A stretch of DNA of 64,000 nucleotides, from contig NZ_JWLK01000005.1 in NCBI RefSeq assembly GCF_000814005.1, forward strand, positions 186,001 through 250,000, given 5' to 3'. Position numbers and translations under genes: made by a program. Origin of the DNA: Ruegeria sp. ANG-S4. GTDB lineage: Bacteria > Pseudomonadota > Alphaproteobacteria > Rhodobacterales > Rhodobacteraceae. The notes under the pieces are model-generated. The model saw nothing but the letters and a program-made list of their open reading frames with translations, did not search any database and was not told where the DNA came from. Below, piece by piece: positions 9,059-18,687 of this stretch; positions within the stretch are counted from its first letter, which is position 1, and each line of letters starts with the position of its first letter.

Positions 9059-10279
9059 ATGAGCAGGATTTTCTACGCAATCGCGCTGATATGGGTGCTG
9101 AGCAGTGCTGCCCTTGCGCACGACTTCAGTGCGCTGGCACGCGTGTTGCCGGATCAATCGAAGATTACCGATCAAGGGCGTGCGGGCGTTCGCGTCGAAC
9201 TTGCGCTTACTCAGGGTGTGCCGTATCGGATTTTCACGCTGCAGGACCCCTACCGAATGGTGCTGGATTTTCAAGAAGTTGACTGGACGGGGCTGGACCA
9301 CGAAACGTTTCTGCAAAGCCGCCGCATCAGCGACGTCCAATACGGCGCCTACGTGCCCGGATGGTCGCGGATGGTTTTGGAACTGGGCGCGCCACTCGCC
9401 GTTGACACGGCTGATCTGCGCGTTGATCCCGCAGACGGGAGCGCACGGCTTGCCCTGAACCTCAAAGGCACGGATTTCACCGCGTTTGCCGCTGGTGCGG
9501 GTGCGCCGCGTCAACCGGGTTGGGACTTGCCGGAACCCGCCGTCGCACCAGCGAAGCCCGGACACAGCATAGCGCGTACATTGCGCGTGATGCTCGACCC
9601 CGGTCATGGCGGCATTGATCCGGGGGCCGAGGTTGGTGGGACCGACGAAAAAACCTTGATGCTGACGTTCGCGCGGGAACTGCGCGAAGTGCTTTTGCGG
9701 TCGGGGCACTACGAGGTTGTGATGACCCGCGTCGACGATCACTTCGTTTCGCTGGAACGTCGCATCGCGCTGGCAAACAGGGCGGGTGCCGATATTTTTG
9801 TGTCGCTGCACGCTGATATCCTGTCTGACGGGCGGGCCCACGGCGCAGCGGTTTATACGCTGTCCAAGGACGCGTCAGATGTCGCCAGCCTGCGGTTGGC
9901 CGAACGGCATGATCGCGGGGATCTGATCTCGGGCATAGACCTGAGCGGATCGGATGATCAGATCGCGGATGTATTGCTGGACATGGCGCGCCGCGAAACG
10001 CGTCCTCGGACAACGGCTTTGGCGCGCGCCTTGGCGGATGGCATGGCGCAGCAGGGCGGGCCAATGAACAATAAGCCCATCCGGACAGCGTCGTTTTCCG
10101 TGCTCAAAGCCGCCGACATCCCGTCAGTTCTGATCGAGCTTGGGTTCCTGTCCAGCCCGAGAGATTTTGAAAATATCCAGGACCCGGAATGGCGGGCCAA
10201 GATGGCAGTCGGAATTTTCAACGGGCTTGAGCAGTGGCGTCAGGACGATCTGGTCATGAGATCCCTGATTGGCCAGTGA
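9059..10279 (+). CDS. N-acetylmuramoyl-L-alanine amidase (AmiC-like, AMIN plus Amidase_3)
   Basis: Periplasmic zinc amidase that cuts the lactyl-amide bond between MurNAc and the stem peptide, used in daughter-cell separation. 406 residues from the ATG at 9059, giving a signal peptide ending SSAALA. An N-terminal AMIN domain (about 25-140) is followed by a linker and the Amidase_3 catalytic domain (from about 175): LDPGHGGIDPG (zinc His), TDEKTLML (zinc Glu), SLHADI (zinc His) and IELGFLSS (catalytic Glu). A longer start at 8969 would lack a signal peptide. It lies 95 bp upstream of the PBP1A gene, consistent with a peptidoglycan cluster. Confidence 0.92.
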   Translation: MSRIFYAIALIWVLSSAALAHDFSALARVLPDQSKITDQGRAGVRVELALTQGVPYRIFTLQDPYRMVLDFQEVDWTGLDHETFLQSRRISDVQYGAYVPGWSRMVLELGAPLAVDTADLRVDPADGSARLALNLKGTDFTAFAAGAGAPRQPGWDLPEPAVAPAKPGHSIARTLRVMLDPGHGGIDPGAEVGGTDEKTLMLTFARELREVLLRSGHYEVVMTRVDDHFVSLERRIALANRAGADIFVSLHADILSDGRAHGAAVYTLSKDASDVASLRLAERHDRGDLISGIDLSGSDDQIADVLLDMARRETRPRTTALARALADGMAQQGGPMNNKPIRTASFSVLKAADIPSVLIELGFLSSPRDFENIQDPEWRAKMAVGIFNGLEQWRQDDLVMRSLIGQ

Positions 10280-10317
10280 CCCTGCGGCGCAAACCGGCTA
10301 TTATTGGCCATCGTGTT

Positions 10318-10346
10318 TTGACCCTGCGCAAGGCGAACACTATATA
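10318..10346 (+). promoter_or_regulatory. Candidate sigma-70 promoter for PBP1A
   Basis: TTGACC (10318-10323), a 17-bp spacer and TATATA (10341-10346) sit 29 bp upstream of the GTG start of the PBP1A gene. The -35 matches consensus at 5 of 6 positions and the spacer is ideal; the -10 matches 4 of 6. Confidence 0.5.
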
Positions 10347-10374
10347 GGCGGCACCGCGAGCAAAAGGCAGTAAC

Positions 10375-12864
10375 GTGATCCGTTTCATTCTTTCGATTTT
10401 CGGGGCGATCTTCAGCCTCGTGACACTGGGTATATTTATGGCCGCACTGGTGATCGGTGCGATCTTCTGGATGTATGGCCGCGACCTGCCGAGCCATGAA
10501 TCGCTGGCGCAGTACAAACCGCCGACGATCAGCCGGATTTACTCGGGCGAGGGGCAACTGATCGACGAATTCGCACAGGAACGCCGCCTGTTCACGCCAT
10601 CCGAGGAAATCCCCGATCTGGTGAAACAGGCGTTTATTTCGGCAGAAGACAAGAATTTCTACACCCATCAGGGCTATGACCCGCGCGGGATCATTGCCGC
10701 TGGCGTCGAGGCCGTGCGCACCAAGGGTGAAACCGTGCGCGGCGCGTCAACGATCACGCAGCAGGTTATGAAGAACTTTCTGCTATCGGGCGACCGCCGG
10801 GCCGAGCGCAAGATCAAGGAAATCATCCTCGCCACACGGCTTGAGGATACGCTGGACAAGGAACAGATCCTCGAACTTTATATGAACGAGATTTTTCTGG
10901 GCCAGAACTCCTATGGCGTGACCGCCGCCGCGCAGACTTATTTCAACAAGACCCTGCAAGAGTTGGAACCGCACGAAGCCGCGATGTTGGCCGCGATGCC
11001 CAAGGCGCCGTCAGATTATCACCCGGTCCGCCAGAAAGAGCGTCTGCTGAACCGCCGGAACTATGTTCTGCGGGAAATGCGGCAGAATGGCTATATTGAT
11101 CAGGCGACTTTCGAAGCTGAGGTCGATATGCCACTGCGCTCGGTTCAGAACGGCGATTTCGAGAGCTTCCGCACCGCGCTTCCTCCCCGTGATTACTTCA
11201 CCGACGAAATCCGCCGCCAGCTGAGCGAAGATTTCGGCGAGGGCGAATTCTTTACCGGCGGTTTTACCGTACGCGCCTCGGTGGACGAAGAAATGCAGGT
11301 CGAAGCGGCGCGCGCGCTGCGCGAGGCCTTGCAGAAATATGACCGCTCGCGTGGTAGATGGCGCGGCACGGGCGAGGTGATCCCCGAGGAAAAGCTGGCT
11401 GATGAAACCCAGTGGCGCGAGGCTCTGTCGATCATCGAAATCCCGCGCGATGTGGTGCTGCCGACCCAGTGGTATCCCGCCGTGGTGCTGAACGTGGCCG
11501 ATCAGTCGCTGACCGTCGGGATCGAGGATGGTCCGGCGGATGGAACCATTCCGCGCGAAGACATCAAGTGGATGCAGGGTAATTTCCAAGACAACTTCAA
11601 ACGCGGCGATGTCATACTTGTCGTGGCGGGTGAAGAAGGCCAGTGGTCTGCTCGCCAGGTGCCCGAAGTCCAAGGCGGCTTTGTTGCGATGGATGTGAAC
11701 TCCGGTCGCGTTTTGGCGATGCAGGGCGGGTTCTCGTATCAGGACACCGTGTTCAACCGTGCCACGCAGGCGCAGCGCCAGCCCGGTTCCAGCTTCAAAC
11801 CCTTTGTCTATGCCGCCGCGCTCGACAGCGGGTACAGCCCGGCAACAATCGTTGTGGATGCGCCGATTGAGGTCAACACGCCGCAGGGCCTGTGGCGACC
11901 CAAGAACTCGTCCAACAAGTTCTATGGCCCGACACCGCTGCGCACGGGGATCGAGCAGTCGCGGAACCTGATGACCATCCGTCTGGCACAGGAAATCACC
12001 ATGCCGGTGGTTGCGGGTTATGCCGAACGCTTTGGCGTCTATGACCGGATGGGCGCGTTCCTTGCGAACTCGCTTGGGTCCGAAGAAACCACACTTTACA
12101 AGATGGTTGCGGCCTACGCGATGTTTGCCAATGGTGGTGAGCGGGTAGAACCGACACTGGTTGACCGTATTCAGGACCGGTTCGGCAAGACGATCTATCG
12201 CCATGATGACCGGGAATGCCTGGACTGTAATTCCAGCTGGTTGGAGCCGGATGAGTCGCCGACCATCATTACAGACCGCAGCCAGGTCATGGACGCAATC
12301 ACCGCGTATCAGCTGACATCAATGATGAAGGGTGTGGTGGATCGTGGCACCGCCTCGCGTTACGTGAATCTACCGGTGCCGACAGCCGGCAAGACAGGCA
12401 CGACGAACGAATCCAAGGATGCTTGGTTCATTGGCTTCACCTCGAACATCGTAGCAGGTTGCTATATCGGGTATGACCGTCCGCGCCCGATGGGGCGGGG
12501 CGCTTACGGCGGCACGATGTGCGGCCCGGTGTTCCAGAGCTTTATGGAAAAAGCGGTCGACAAATACGGTGGCGGCCCGTTTGATGTCCCACCCGGCGGT
12601 CACTTCATCAAGATTGACCGATTCAGCGGCGCTCGTCTGCCCGATGGTGCAAGCGGTGAATATGTTGTCGCTGAATACTTCCGCGACGGGGTCGACGGCT
12701 TTATCGACCGCGTGTTCGACGGTGGCTTTGCGATGGGGTCTGACCTGCCGCTGTTTGAAGAGGCGCGTGGTTCGGCCAGACAGGTCACCACGTCGACCGG
12801 TGATCAGATTATCGTCGGCCCCAATGCCAGCCAGGGCGAGTTGCAGGGCGGCGGGCTTTATTGA
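10375..12864 (+). CDS. mrcA: Penicillin-binding protein 1A (bifunctional transglycosylase/transpeptidase)
   Basis: 829 residues from a GTG start; class A PBP that polymerises glycan strands from lipid II and cross-links them. An N-terminal membrane anchor (about 5-30) is followed by the GT51 domain with AEDKNFYTHQGYDP (catalytic Glu near residue 90) and ASTITQQVMKNFLL. An OB-like insert precedes the transpeptidase domain, where the active-site serine is Ser472 in SSFK, the second motif is SRN (in EQSRNLMT) and the third is KTGT near residue 672. Its stop codon overlaps the 3' end of the convergent kinase gene by a few bases. A candidate promoter lies just upstream. Confidence 0.95.
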   Translation: MIRFILSIFGAIFSLVTLGIFMAALVIGAIFWMYGRDLPSHESLAQYKPPTISRIYSGEGQLIDEFAQERRLFTPSEEIPDLVKQAFISAEDKNFYTHQGYDPRGIIAAGVEAVRTKGETVRGASTITQQVMKNFLLSGDRRAERKIKEIILATRLEDTLDKEQILELYMNEIFLGQNSYGVTAAAQTYFNKTLQELEPHEAAMLAAMPKAPSDYHPVRQKERLLNRRNYVLREMRQNGYIDQATFEAEVDMPLRSVQNGDFESFRTALPPRDYFTDEIRRQLSEDFGEGEFFTGGFTVRASVDEEMQVEAARALREALQKYDRSRGRWRGTGEVIPEEKLADETQWREALSIIEIPRDVVLPTQWYPAVVLNVADQSLTVGIEDGPADGTIPREDIKWMQGNFQDNFKRGDVILVVAGEEGQWSARQVPEVQGGFVAMDVNSGRVLAMQGGFSYQDTVFNRATQAQRQPGSSFKPFVYAAALDSGYSPATIVVDAPIEVNTPQGLWRPKNSSNKFYGPTPLRTGIEQSRNLMTIRLAQEITMPVVAGYAERFGVYDRMGAFLANSLGSEETTLYKMVAAYAMFANGGERVEPTLVDRIQDRFGKTIYRHDDRECLDCNSSWLEPDESPTIITDRSQVMDAITAYQLTSMMKGVVDRGTASRYVNLPVPTAGKTGTTNESKDAWFIGFTSNIVAGCYIGYDRPRPMGRGAYGGTMCGPVFQSFMEKAVDKYGGGPFDVPPGGHFIKIDRFSGARLPDGASGEYVVAEYFRDGVDGFIDRVFDGGFAMGSDLPLFEEARGSARQVTTSTGDQIIVGPNASQGELQGGGLY

Positions 12865-13691
12865 TCCGCAGCGTGCAGGAGCAGGTTGAGAAGATCTGCC
12901 TCGGCATCGACGTCAATCGCGCCTCCGGAACGCCAAAAGATCGACAGCGCGCATTTTGCGGCGGCCCATCTCGCCTGTCGCGAACGGTCGACCTTCATTG
13001 CCTGCGCGTAAACCGTCAGGCAATTCCTGATATGGTCCGGCTGCCGCAGCAAGTCTGTTAGTTCTTTGGGATTGCGCAGGGCGTTGGCGAGTTCAAAAGC
13101 GGGATCGCCCAAGTATCCTTTGGCGTCGATGACTTTCAGTTTGCCACCATCCGCGATGACATTGTCAAAGTGCAGGTCCCCATGCAGCGGAACCGTGGAC
13201 GGTTGCGAGGCTAATAATTCCCGTGCCATTTCCTGCCCGCGGGTGATGTCTTTTTTCAAACCGGACGGGCATTCCGGTGCGAATATACAGTCGAAGAATG
13301 CCTCATACACTTCGTCCAGTGGGGTTAAACCTGCTGTTTCAGGGTTGGGTTCTAAATGCAATCGGGCGGCTGTTTCAGCGAGCAGTTTCGTTGCGCGTTC
13401 GTGCTCGCCGCCGCGCGCAATATCACCGAGCGACGGACCGCTCAGCCATTCCATCAATATGGCGGTTTCCTCAGCCGCAAGAATTTCGGCAGCGCCCCGG
13501 TCGCGCCAATCCTGCAACAGTTGGATACCCGGCCCTTCGTTCCCCAAGTCGTCACGGTTGTAGAGCTTCAATGCAGCAACCCCACCGCCTGCTGTTTGCA
13601 CCTTCCAAACCTGCGCATGTGGGGATTCGGCAACCTGTTCGACCGCCACCAGTTGCCATGTTGTCAGAAACTCGCTCAACACATCCGCCAT
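12858..13691 (-). CDS. APH(6)/hydroxyurea-type phosphotransferase family protein
   Basis: 277 residues from the ATG at 13691 (AGGA 5 nt upstream). Kinase-like fold of the aminoglycoside/hydroxyurea phosphotransferase family: the Brenner-type motif LHGDLHFDNVI (catalytic Asp and Asn) and VIDAKGYLGDPAFELAN (metal-binding DxxG-like segment) are clear, as is ALKLYNRDD with the ATP-site lysine. The family includes streptomycin 6-kinase, but chromosomal relatives in environmental bacteria are often of unknown substrate, so antibiotic resistance should not be assumed. It is convergent with, and overlaps by 7 bp, the PBP1A gene, and is divergent from prfB with 77 bp between start codons. Confidence 0.8.
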   Translation of the reverse strand: MADVLSEFLTTWQLVAVEQVAESPHAQVWKVQTAGGGVAALKLYNRDDLGNEGPGIQLLQDWRDRGAAEILAAEETAILMEWLSGPSLGDIARGGEHERATKLLAETAARLHLEPNPETAGLTPLDEVYEAFFDCIFAPECPSGLKKDITRGQEMARELLASQPSTVPLHGDLHFDNVIADGGKLKVIDAKGYLGDPAFELANALRNPKELTDLLRQPDHIRNCLTVYAQAMKVDRSRQARWAAAKCALSIFWRSGGAIDVDAEADLLNLLLHAADQ

Positions 13692-13768
13692 TCGCATCCT
13701 GCCCGTCTTGTGGTGGTTCCAAGCTCTTGCTATCACGCAACCCTGATTGAGCAAGTTGGGACCTGACC

Positions 13769-14896
13769 ATGCGCGCCGAAACCCAGAATACCGTGGCGGA
13801 GATCGAAAAGTCGCTGGAGCTGCTGGCGCAGCGCATGGACTATGAAACCGCGCCGCATCGGCTGGAAGAGTTCAACGCGCGGGTGGAAGATCCGAACCTG
13901 TGGGACAGCCCTGAAAACGCACAGAAGCTGATGCGCGAACGTCAGATGCTGGTGGATGCCATCGAAACCTACGAGTCGATCAAGACCGATTTGAACGACA
14001 ATGTCGAACTCATCGAATTGGGTGAGATGGAGGAGGACGAGGAGGTCGTCGCCGACGCCGAAGCCGCGATCAGTCAGTTGCAGGAAAAGGCCGCAAAGAA
14101 GGAACTTGAGGCACTTTTGGACGGCGAAGCCGACGGCAATGACACCTTCCTTGAAATCAATTCAGGCGCGGGTGGCACAGAAAGCTGCGACTGGGCGTCG
14201 ATGCTGGCGCGGATGTACGTGCGCTGGGCCGAGAAAAAAGGCTACACGGTCGAGCTGCAATCCGAGACAGCTGGTGAAGAGGCAGGTATCAAATCCGCCG
14301 CCTACAAGATATCGGGTCACAATGCCTATGGCTGGCTGAAATCGGAAAGCGGTGTGCATCGTCTGGTGCGGATTTCGCCCTTTGACTCGGCCGCCAAACG
14401 GCACACCTCGTTCAGCTCGGTTTGGGTCTACCCCGTGGTGGACGACAATATCGAGATCGAGGTGAACCCGTCGGACATTCGTATTGATACCTATCGTTCG
14501 TCTGGTGCCGGCGGGCAGCACGTGAACACGACGGACTCGGCGGTCCGGATTACCCACATTCCGACCGGGATCGTTGTGACAAGCTCGGAAAAGTCTCAGC
14601 ACCAGAACCGCGACATTGCGATGAAAGCGTTGAAGTCACGCCTTTATCAGCAGGAACTGGACCGTCGCAATGCCGACATAAACGCCGCGCACGAAGCCAA
14701 AGGCGATGCAGGCTGGGGCAACCAGATCCGGTCTTATGTCCTGCAGCCTTATCAGATGGTCAAGGACCTGCGAACCAACCATGAAACATCCGACACCAAG
14801 GGCGTTCTGGATGGCGATCTGGACGGGTTCATGGCCGCCACCCTTGCGATGAACGTGGCGGGCAAAAGCCGGTCAGAAGCGCAGGGTGAGGGCTGA
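13769..14896 (+). CDS. prfB: Peptide chain release factor 2
   Basis: RF2 recognises UGA and UAA stop codons and triggers peptidyl-tRNA hydrolysis. The 375-residue product is full length. The codon-recognition tripeptide SPF is at about residues 202-204 ([11 protein letters not shown]) and the catalytic GGQ at 248-250 ([15 protein letters not shown]). The reading frame is continuous from the ATG, so the autoregulatory +1 frameshift found in E. coli prfB is absent here. The next gene starts 15 bp downstream, suggesting cotranscription. Confidence 0.97.
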   Translation: MRAETQNTVAEIEKSLELLAQRMDYETAPHRLEEFNARVEDPNLWDSPENAQKLMRERQMLVDAIETYESIKTDLNDNVELIELGEMEEDEEVVADAEAAISQLQEKAAKKELEALLDGEADGNDTFLEINSGAGGTESCDWASMLARMYVRWAEKKGYTVELQSETAGEEAGIKSAAYKISGHNAYGWLKSESGVHRLVRISPFDSAAKRHTSFSSVWVYPVVDDNIEIEVNPSDIRIDTYRSSGAGGQHVNTTDSAVRITHIPTGIVVTSSEKSQHQNRDIAMKALKSRLYQQELDRRNADINAAHEAKGDAGWGNQIRSYVLQPYQMVKDLRTNHETSDTKGVLDGDLDGFMAATLAMNVAGKSRSEAQGEG

Positions 14897-14911
14897 TAAC
14901 AGCGCCGTGTG

Positions 14912-15604
14912 ATGTCCGCGATCAACCAGATCAAAGGCCATTGGCAACTGATTGCGATCGTCGCACTGGTCTTTGTGTTCTGGAGCACGCCTGTTGTTCT
15001 GCCCTTGAAGATCCTGATCGTCTTCCTGCATGAATTGTCACACGCCATCGCGATTGTGCTGACGGGCGGTTCGGTCGAAAGCTTCTCGGTGTCGCCGCAA
15101 CAAGGTGGCCTTGTGATCGGGCGGGGCGGAAACCGGTTTATCAGCCTGTCTGCGGGCTACCTCGGGTCGCTCGCACTTGGGATGGGTCTGTTGGTTATTG
15201 CGTTGCGGACGCACTGGGACAGGGCTGTGTTGGGTGGTTTCGGTTGTGTCATGCTTCTGGTCGCCGCGCTTTACGTCCGCGAGGCTTTTGCGATCGCGTT
15301 CTGCGCAGGCGTTGGAGCCGCAATGATTGGCATGGCCTGGTTTCTGAGCCGCCCTGTTTGCGATCTGGTTCTGCGGATCATTGGTCTGACCAGCATGATT
15401 TACGTGCCCTATGACATCTTCGACGACACAATCCAGCGCGCGGGAATTCGATCTGACGCGTTTATGCTGGCCGAAGAGTTCGGCGGCACAACGATGATGT
15501 GGGGTGGTCTGTGGTTGATGCTCAGCCTCGTCCTGATTGTCTGGTGCCTCCGCCGCTGTCTCGGGCAGGCCAGCAACTTGCGTTTTGAGCGGAAAACACG
15601 CTGA
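14912..15604 (+). CDS. M50-like (M50B) membrane peptidase family protein
   Basis: 230 residues from the ATG at 14912 (a GTG at 14909 is also in frame). Mostly hydrophobic, with about six predicted membrane segments. The second segment contains HELSHA, an HExxH zinc motif, placing it in the M50B/site-2-protease-like family (PF13398 type). A second metal-ligand aspartate expected for S2P may be that in MIYVPYDIFDD near residue 170. The gene begins 15 bp after prfB. Substrate and activity are unknown; intramembrane proteolysis is inferred from the motif alone. Confidence 0.72.
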   Translation: MSAINQIKGHWQLIAIVALVFVFWSTPVVLPLKILIVFLHELSHAIAIVLTGGSVESFSVSPQQGGLVIGRGGNRFISLSAGYLGSLALGMGLLVIALRTHWDRAVLGGFGCVMLLVAALYVREAFAIAFCAGVGAAMIGMAWFLSRPVCDLVLRIIGLTSMIYVPYDIFDDTIQRAGIRSDAFMLAEEFGGTTMMWGGLWLMLSLVLIVWCLRRCLGQASNLRFERKTR

Positions 15605-15708
15605 CTTCTGGTCGCCGCCTGAAAAGATGTATGCAAACTGCGGGTTTAAATGCGTGTTGAGCCCCGCTAGGCTGGGCTGAAACGGCACCGGTACAGGCAC
15701 TGAAATCT

Positions 15709-17106
15709 ATGAATCTCGCCCGCGCATCTGCTGTCACGTTGCAGGAAGAATTGTCTTCGCGTCGTTTGACAGCAGAAGACTTAATGCAAGCCACGCTTGA
15801 ACGTATTGACGCGGTCAACGGCACCGTGAATGCCATCGTTGCGCTGCGCAACCCGGATGAGCTGATGGCCGAGGCGCGCAGTATGGATGCGGGCAGCCCG
15901 AAAGGGCCCTTGCACGGGATGCCGATGGCCGTGAAAGACCTTGTCAACGCGGCCGGCATCGTTTCGACTGAGGGCTCGCCGATCTTTCGGGACCGCGTAC
16001 CCACGTCTGACGATCTGCTTGCAGCGCGACTTCGGGCTGCAGGTGCGATCCTGATTGGCAAAACCAACACACCCGAGTTCGGGTTGGGATCGCACACGTT
16101 CAACCCGGTCTACGGGGCGACGCGAAACCCGTATGACGCTGCGCTGTCCAGTGGGGGCTCGTCGGGCGGTGCGGCCGTGGCACTGGCCACAGGCATGGTG
16201 CCTCTGGCGGATGGGTCCGACATGATGGGCAGCCTGCGCAATCCGGCGGCTTGGAACAACGTGTATGGGTTCAGGCCCAGTTGGGGCCGAATCCCGTCCG
16301 AGCCCTTGGGAGACGGGTTTTTGCATCAGCTGTCCACGGCAGGTCCGATGGCCCGTAGCCCGCGGGATCTTGCGCTCTTGTTGGACGTTATGTCCGGGCC
16401 AGACCCACGGCAGCCGCACAGCCGCGAGGTCGATCCTGTCAGTCCGCTGATGCCCATTGACATGACGGGTATGCGTGTCGGCTGGCTGGGCGACTGGGGC
16501 GGTGCCTTTCCCTGCGAAAGGGGCGTGTTGGAAACTTGCCAGAATGCAGTGCGCGTCATGGCCGACCTTGGTGCGCAAATCGACGAGGTGCCACCGCCCT
16601 TCGATGCAGATCTGATCTGGAACAGCTGGATCACCCTGCGATCATGGAGTGTGGCCGCCGGGTTGTTGCCGTATACGGACCGCCGCGCGATGCTGAAAGA
16701 CAGCGCACAATGGGAACTGTCGCGCGGTCTGGCCATGAGCGCGATGGATGTCCATCAGGCCAGTGTGATCCGTTCGGAATGGTTTCGGCAGTCCGTGAAA
16801 GTGTTCGAGGCATATGACGCGCTGATTTTGCCTGCTGCGCAAGTCTGGCCTTTCGAAATCGAAATACCTTACCCGACCGAAATCAATGGTACGATGATGG
16901 ACACCTATCATCGCTGGATGCAGATCGTCACGCCCGTCAGTTTGCTGGGATTACCTTGTATTTCCCTTCCCGCCGGTTTCGGGACGCAAGGATTGCCAAT
17001 GGGTGTTCAGTTGTTTGGTCCGCGCGGGGCGGATGCGCGATTGTTGTCGATCGGATCAGCCTATCACGAGGCAACAGAGTGGCCGCAAAACCGTCCGGCC
17101 ATGTGA
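15709..17106 (+). CDS. Amidase signature family protein
   Basis: 465 residues with the Ser-cisSer-Lys amidase fold: catalytic lysine in MAVKDLVN (about residue 78), the glycine/serine loop [14 protein letters not shown] and the nucleophile region [15 protein letters not shown]. These enzymes hydrolyse amide bonds of small molecules or serve as GatA of the tRNA amidotransferase. With no gatB or gatC nearby and the variant motif GSDMMGS in place of the common GSDxGGS, it is more likely a stand-alone amidase. The substrate cannot be predicted. Conserved [13 protein letters not shown] and [11 protein letters not shown] occur near the C-terminus. Confidence 0.82.
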   Translation: MNLARASAVTLQEELSSRRLTAEDLMQATLERIDAVNGTVNAIVALRNPDELMAEARSMDAGSPKGPLHGMPMAVKDLVNAAGIVSTEGSPIFRDRVPTSDDLLAARLRAAGAILIGKTNTPEFGLGSHTFNPVYGATRNPYDAALSSGGSSGGAAVALATGMVPLADGSDMMGSLRNPAAWNNVYGFRPSWGRIPSEPLGDGFLHQLSTAGPMARSPRDLALLLDVMSGPDPRQPHSREVDPVSPLMPIDMTGMRVGWLGDWGGAFPCERGVLETCQNAVRVMADLGAQIDEVPPPFDADLIWNSWITLRSWSVAAGLLPYTDRRAMLKDSAQWELSRGLAMSAMDVHQASVIRSEWFRQSVKVFEAYDALILPAAQVWPFEIEIPYPTEINGTMMDTYHRWMQIVTPVSLLGLPCISLPAGFGTQGLPMGVQLFGPRGADARLLSIGSAYHEATEWPQNRPAM

Positions 17107-17135
17107 CATTCGACGAGGGGGAGGAGATAACGAAA

Positions 17136-17897
17136 ATGGATAGACCATTTGGCGTACCGGCACTCAAGCCTGTCAGCGTTGCGATGCTGCGCCAATCCCT
17201 TGCGCTGGGATGGAAGGACTTTCGCCGTGCACCTGTTTTTGGGCTGCTGTTTGCCGGGTTCTATGTCCTCGCAGGTTGGCTTATGGCATGGGTCACCTTG
17301 TGGACAGGAACGTCTTTCTGGTTGGTTCTGGCCGCGATTGGATTTCCCTTGATCGGGCCTTTTGCAGCCGTTGGCCTTTATGAAGTTTCGCACAGGCTGG
17401 GGCAGGGCGAACCCCTTAAATTCGGGGCTATTTTTGGCGTCGTCCTACAACAAGGTCGCCGCCAGCTGCCATCGATCTGCGCGATTATCGTGGTGATGTT
17501 TTTGTTCTGGTTCTTTCTGGGCCACATGATTTTTGCACTTTTCATGGGGCTTTCGACGATGACGAACATCTCGTCTTCGCACGAGGTTCTCCTGACAACC
17601 AATGGGTTGACCATGCTGGCGTTCGGATCGGCGGTAGGTGCGGTTTTTGCGTTGGTGCTTTATATGATCACTGTACTTTCGATCCCGATGTTGCTGGATC
17701 GCGAGCTGGATTTTGTAACCGCGATGATCACCAGCTATTCCTACGTCGCGTCGAATTTCCGCGTCATGGTGATGTGGGGGGCATTTATCGCAGTCACGAC
17801 ATTTCTTGCAATGATACCCTGGTTTCTTGGGCTGTTGGTGGTATTGCCGGTCCTGGGCCATGCAAGCTGGCACCTATACAGGCTCATCTCTGACTGA
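17136..17897 (+). CDS. DUF2189 family integral membrane protein
   Basis: 253 residues from the ATG at 17136, preceded by AGGAG. The N-terminal segment ([20 protein letters not shown]) and overall pattern of six or so transmembrane helices match DUF2189, a family of cytoplasmic-membrane proteins of unknown role often near respiratory genes in alphaproteobacteria. No catalytic motif is visible. It follows the amidase gene by 29 bp and ends 23 bp before a perfect GC-rich hairpin. Confidence 0.75.
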   Translation: MDRPFGVPALKPVSVAMLRQSLALGWKDFRRAPVFGLLFAGFYVLAGWLMAWVTLWTGTSFWLVLAAIGFPLIGPFAAVGLYEVSHRLGQGEPLKFGAIFGVVLQQGRRQLPSICAIIVVMFLFWFFLGHMIFALFMGLSTMTNISSSHEVLLTTNGLTMLAFGSAVGAVFALVLYMITVLSIPMLLDRELDFVTAMITSYSYVASNFRVMVMWGAFIAVTTFLAMIPWFLGLLVVLPVLGHASWHLYRLISD

Positions 17898-17920
17898 CGC
17901 ATACCGAGATAAAGGTTACT

Positions 17921-17940
17921 TCGCGCCGCACCCGGCGCGA
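17921..17940. terminator. Terminator-like hairpin after the DUF2189 gene
   Basis: Perfect 8-bp stem TCGCGCCG / CGGCGCGA with a 4-nt loop, 23 bp beyond the stop codon. No T-run follows, so it may act as a weak terminator or a 3'-end stabiliser. Confidence 0.4.
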
Positions 17941-18056
17941 TGCTCAGCGGGGTGCAATTTTTACCGCAGCCTATGCCTGCCGCGCCAAGTGAACCTGGCG
18001 CTGAATCAAGCGCCGTTGATTGCTTTCGTCAGGATGCCCGATCAAGAGTAAAGGCA

Positions 18057-18074
18057 GCCCGACTTCTTTCGGGC
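18057..18074. terminator. Hairpin downstream of ilvN
   Basis: GCCCGA / TCGGGC stem (6 bp) with a 6-nt loop, about 50 bp past the ilvN stop codon on the minus strand. Read on the minus strand it is followed by a short TTT. Plausible end of the ilv operon; weak. Confidence 0.35.
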
Positions 18075-18126
18075 GGCGGTGCCATGGCTCCGACCGGGCT
18101 CATCCGTTCACTACGTGAAATGAGGG

Positions 18127-18687
18127 TCAGTCACCTCGCAACAGCGCCGCGACGCCGGTGCGTGCAACTTCCACCAAGCCCAACGGGCGCATCAGGTCGG
18201 CGAAGGCATCAATTTTGTCCGGGGCGCCGGTGATCTCAAAGATGAAGGAGTTCAGAGTGCTATCCACAACATTCGCCCGGAAAATATCTGCGAGTCGAAG
18301 CGCTTCGACCCGTTTTTCCCCTTCTCCAACCACCTTGATGATGGCCAGTTCCCGCTCGACCGATGGTCCTTCCACCGTCAGGTCGTGCACGTCGTGCACG
18401 GGCACAATCCGACCCAGCTGCGCCTTGATCTGTTCGATCACCTGCGGGGTGCCGGTGGTGACGATGGTAATTCGGCTCAGATGACCGGTGTGGTCCACCT
18501 CGGCCACGGTCAGGCTTTCGATGTTATACCCGCGCCCCGAGAACAGACCGATCACGCGGGCAAGCACGCCGGGTTCGTTTTCGACAAGCAGCGCAAGTGT
18601 GTGACGCTCCTGCGTGTCTGAAAAAGTAGGACGAAGGTTATAGGCCGAGTGGCGGGTTGAGCCTTTGACGATGTTTAGCGGGGTCAT
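18127..18687 (-). CDS. ilvN: Acetolactate synthase small (regulatory) subunit
   Basis: 186 residues from the ATG at 18687 (AGGA 6 nt upstream), the usual size for the alphaproteobacterial subunit. It holds an N-terminal ACT domain (LALLVENEPGVLARVIGLFS with the GRGYNIESLTV valine-binding loop) and a C-terminal ACT-like domain (ERELAIIKV onward). It activates IlvB and confers feedback inhibition by valine. A longer ORF from 18756 exists but that start lies inside the upstream gene and lacks support. The ATG overlaps the stop of the GT87 gene (ATGA), so ilvN is translationally coupled to that gene and not directly to ilvB. Confidence 0.96.
   Translation of the reverse strand: MTPLNIVKGSTRHSAYNLRPTFSDTQERHTLALLVENEPGVLARVIGLFSGRGYNIESLTVAEVDHTGHLSRITIVTTGTPQVIEQIKAQLGRIVPVHDVHDLTVEGPSVERELAIIKVVGEGEKRVEALRLADIFRANVVDSTLNSFIFEITGAPDKIDAFADLMRPLGLVEVARTGVAALLRGD

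Noticed and set aside
13769-14896. Programmed +1 frameshift in prfB
   Set aside because: The frame is continuous from the ATG at 13769 with a normal N-terminus and no in-frame UGA, so the frameshift device seen in E. coli is absent.
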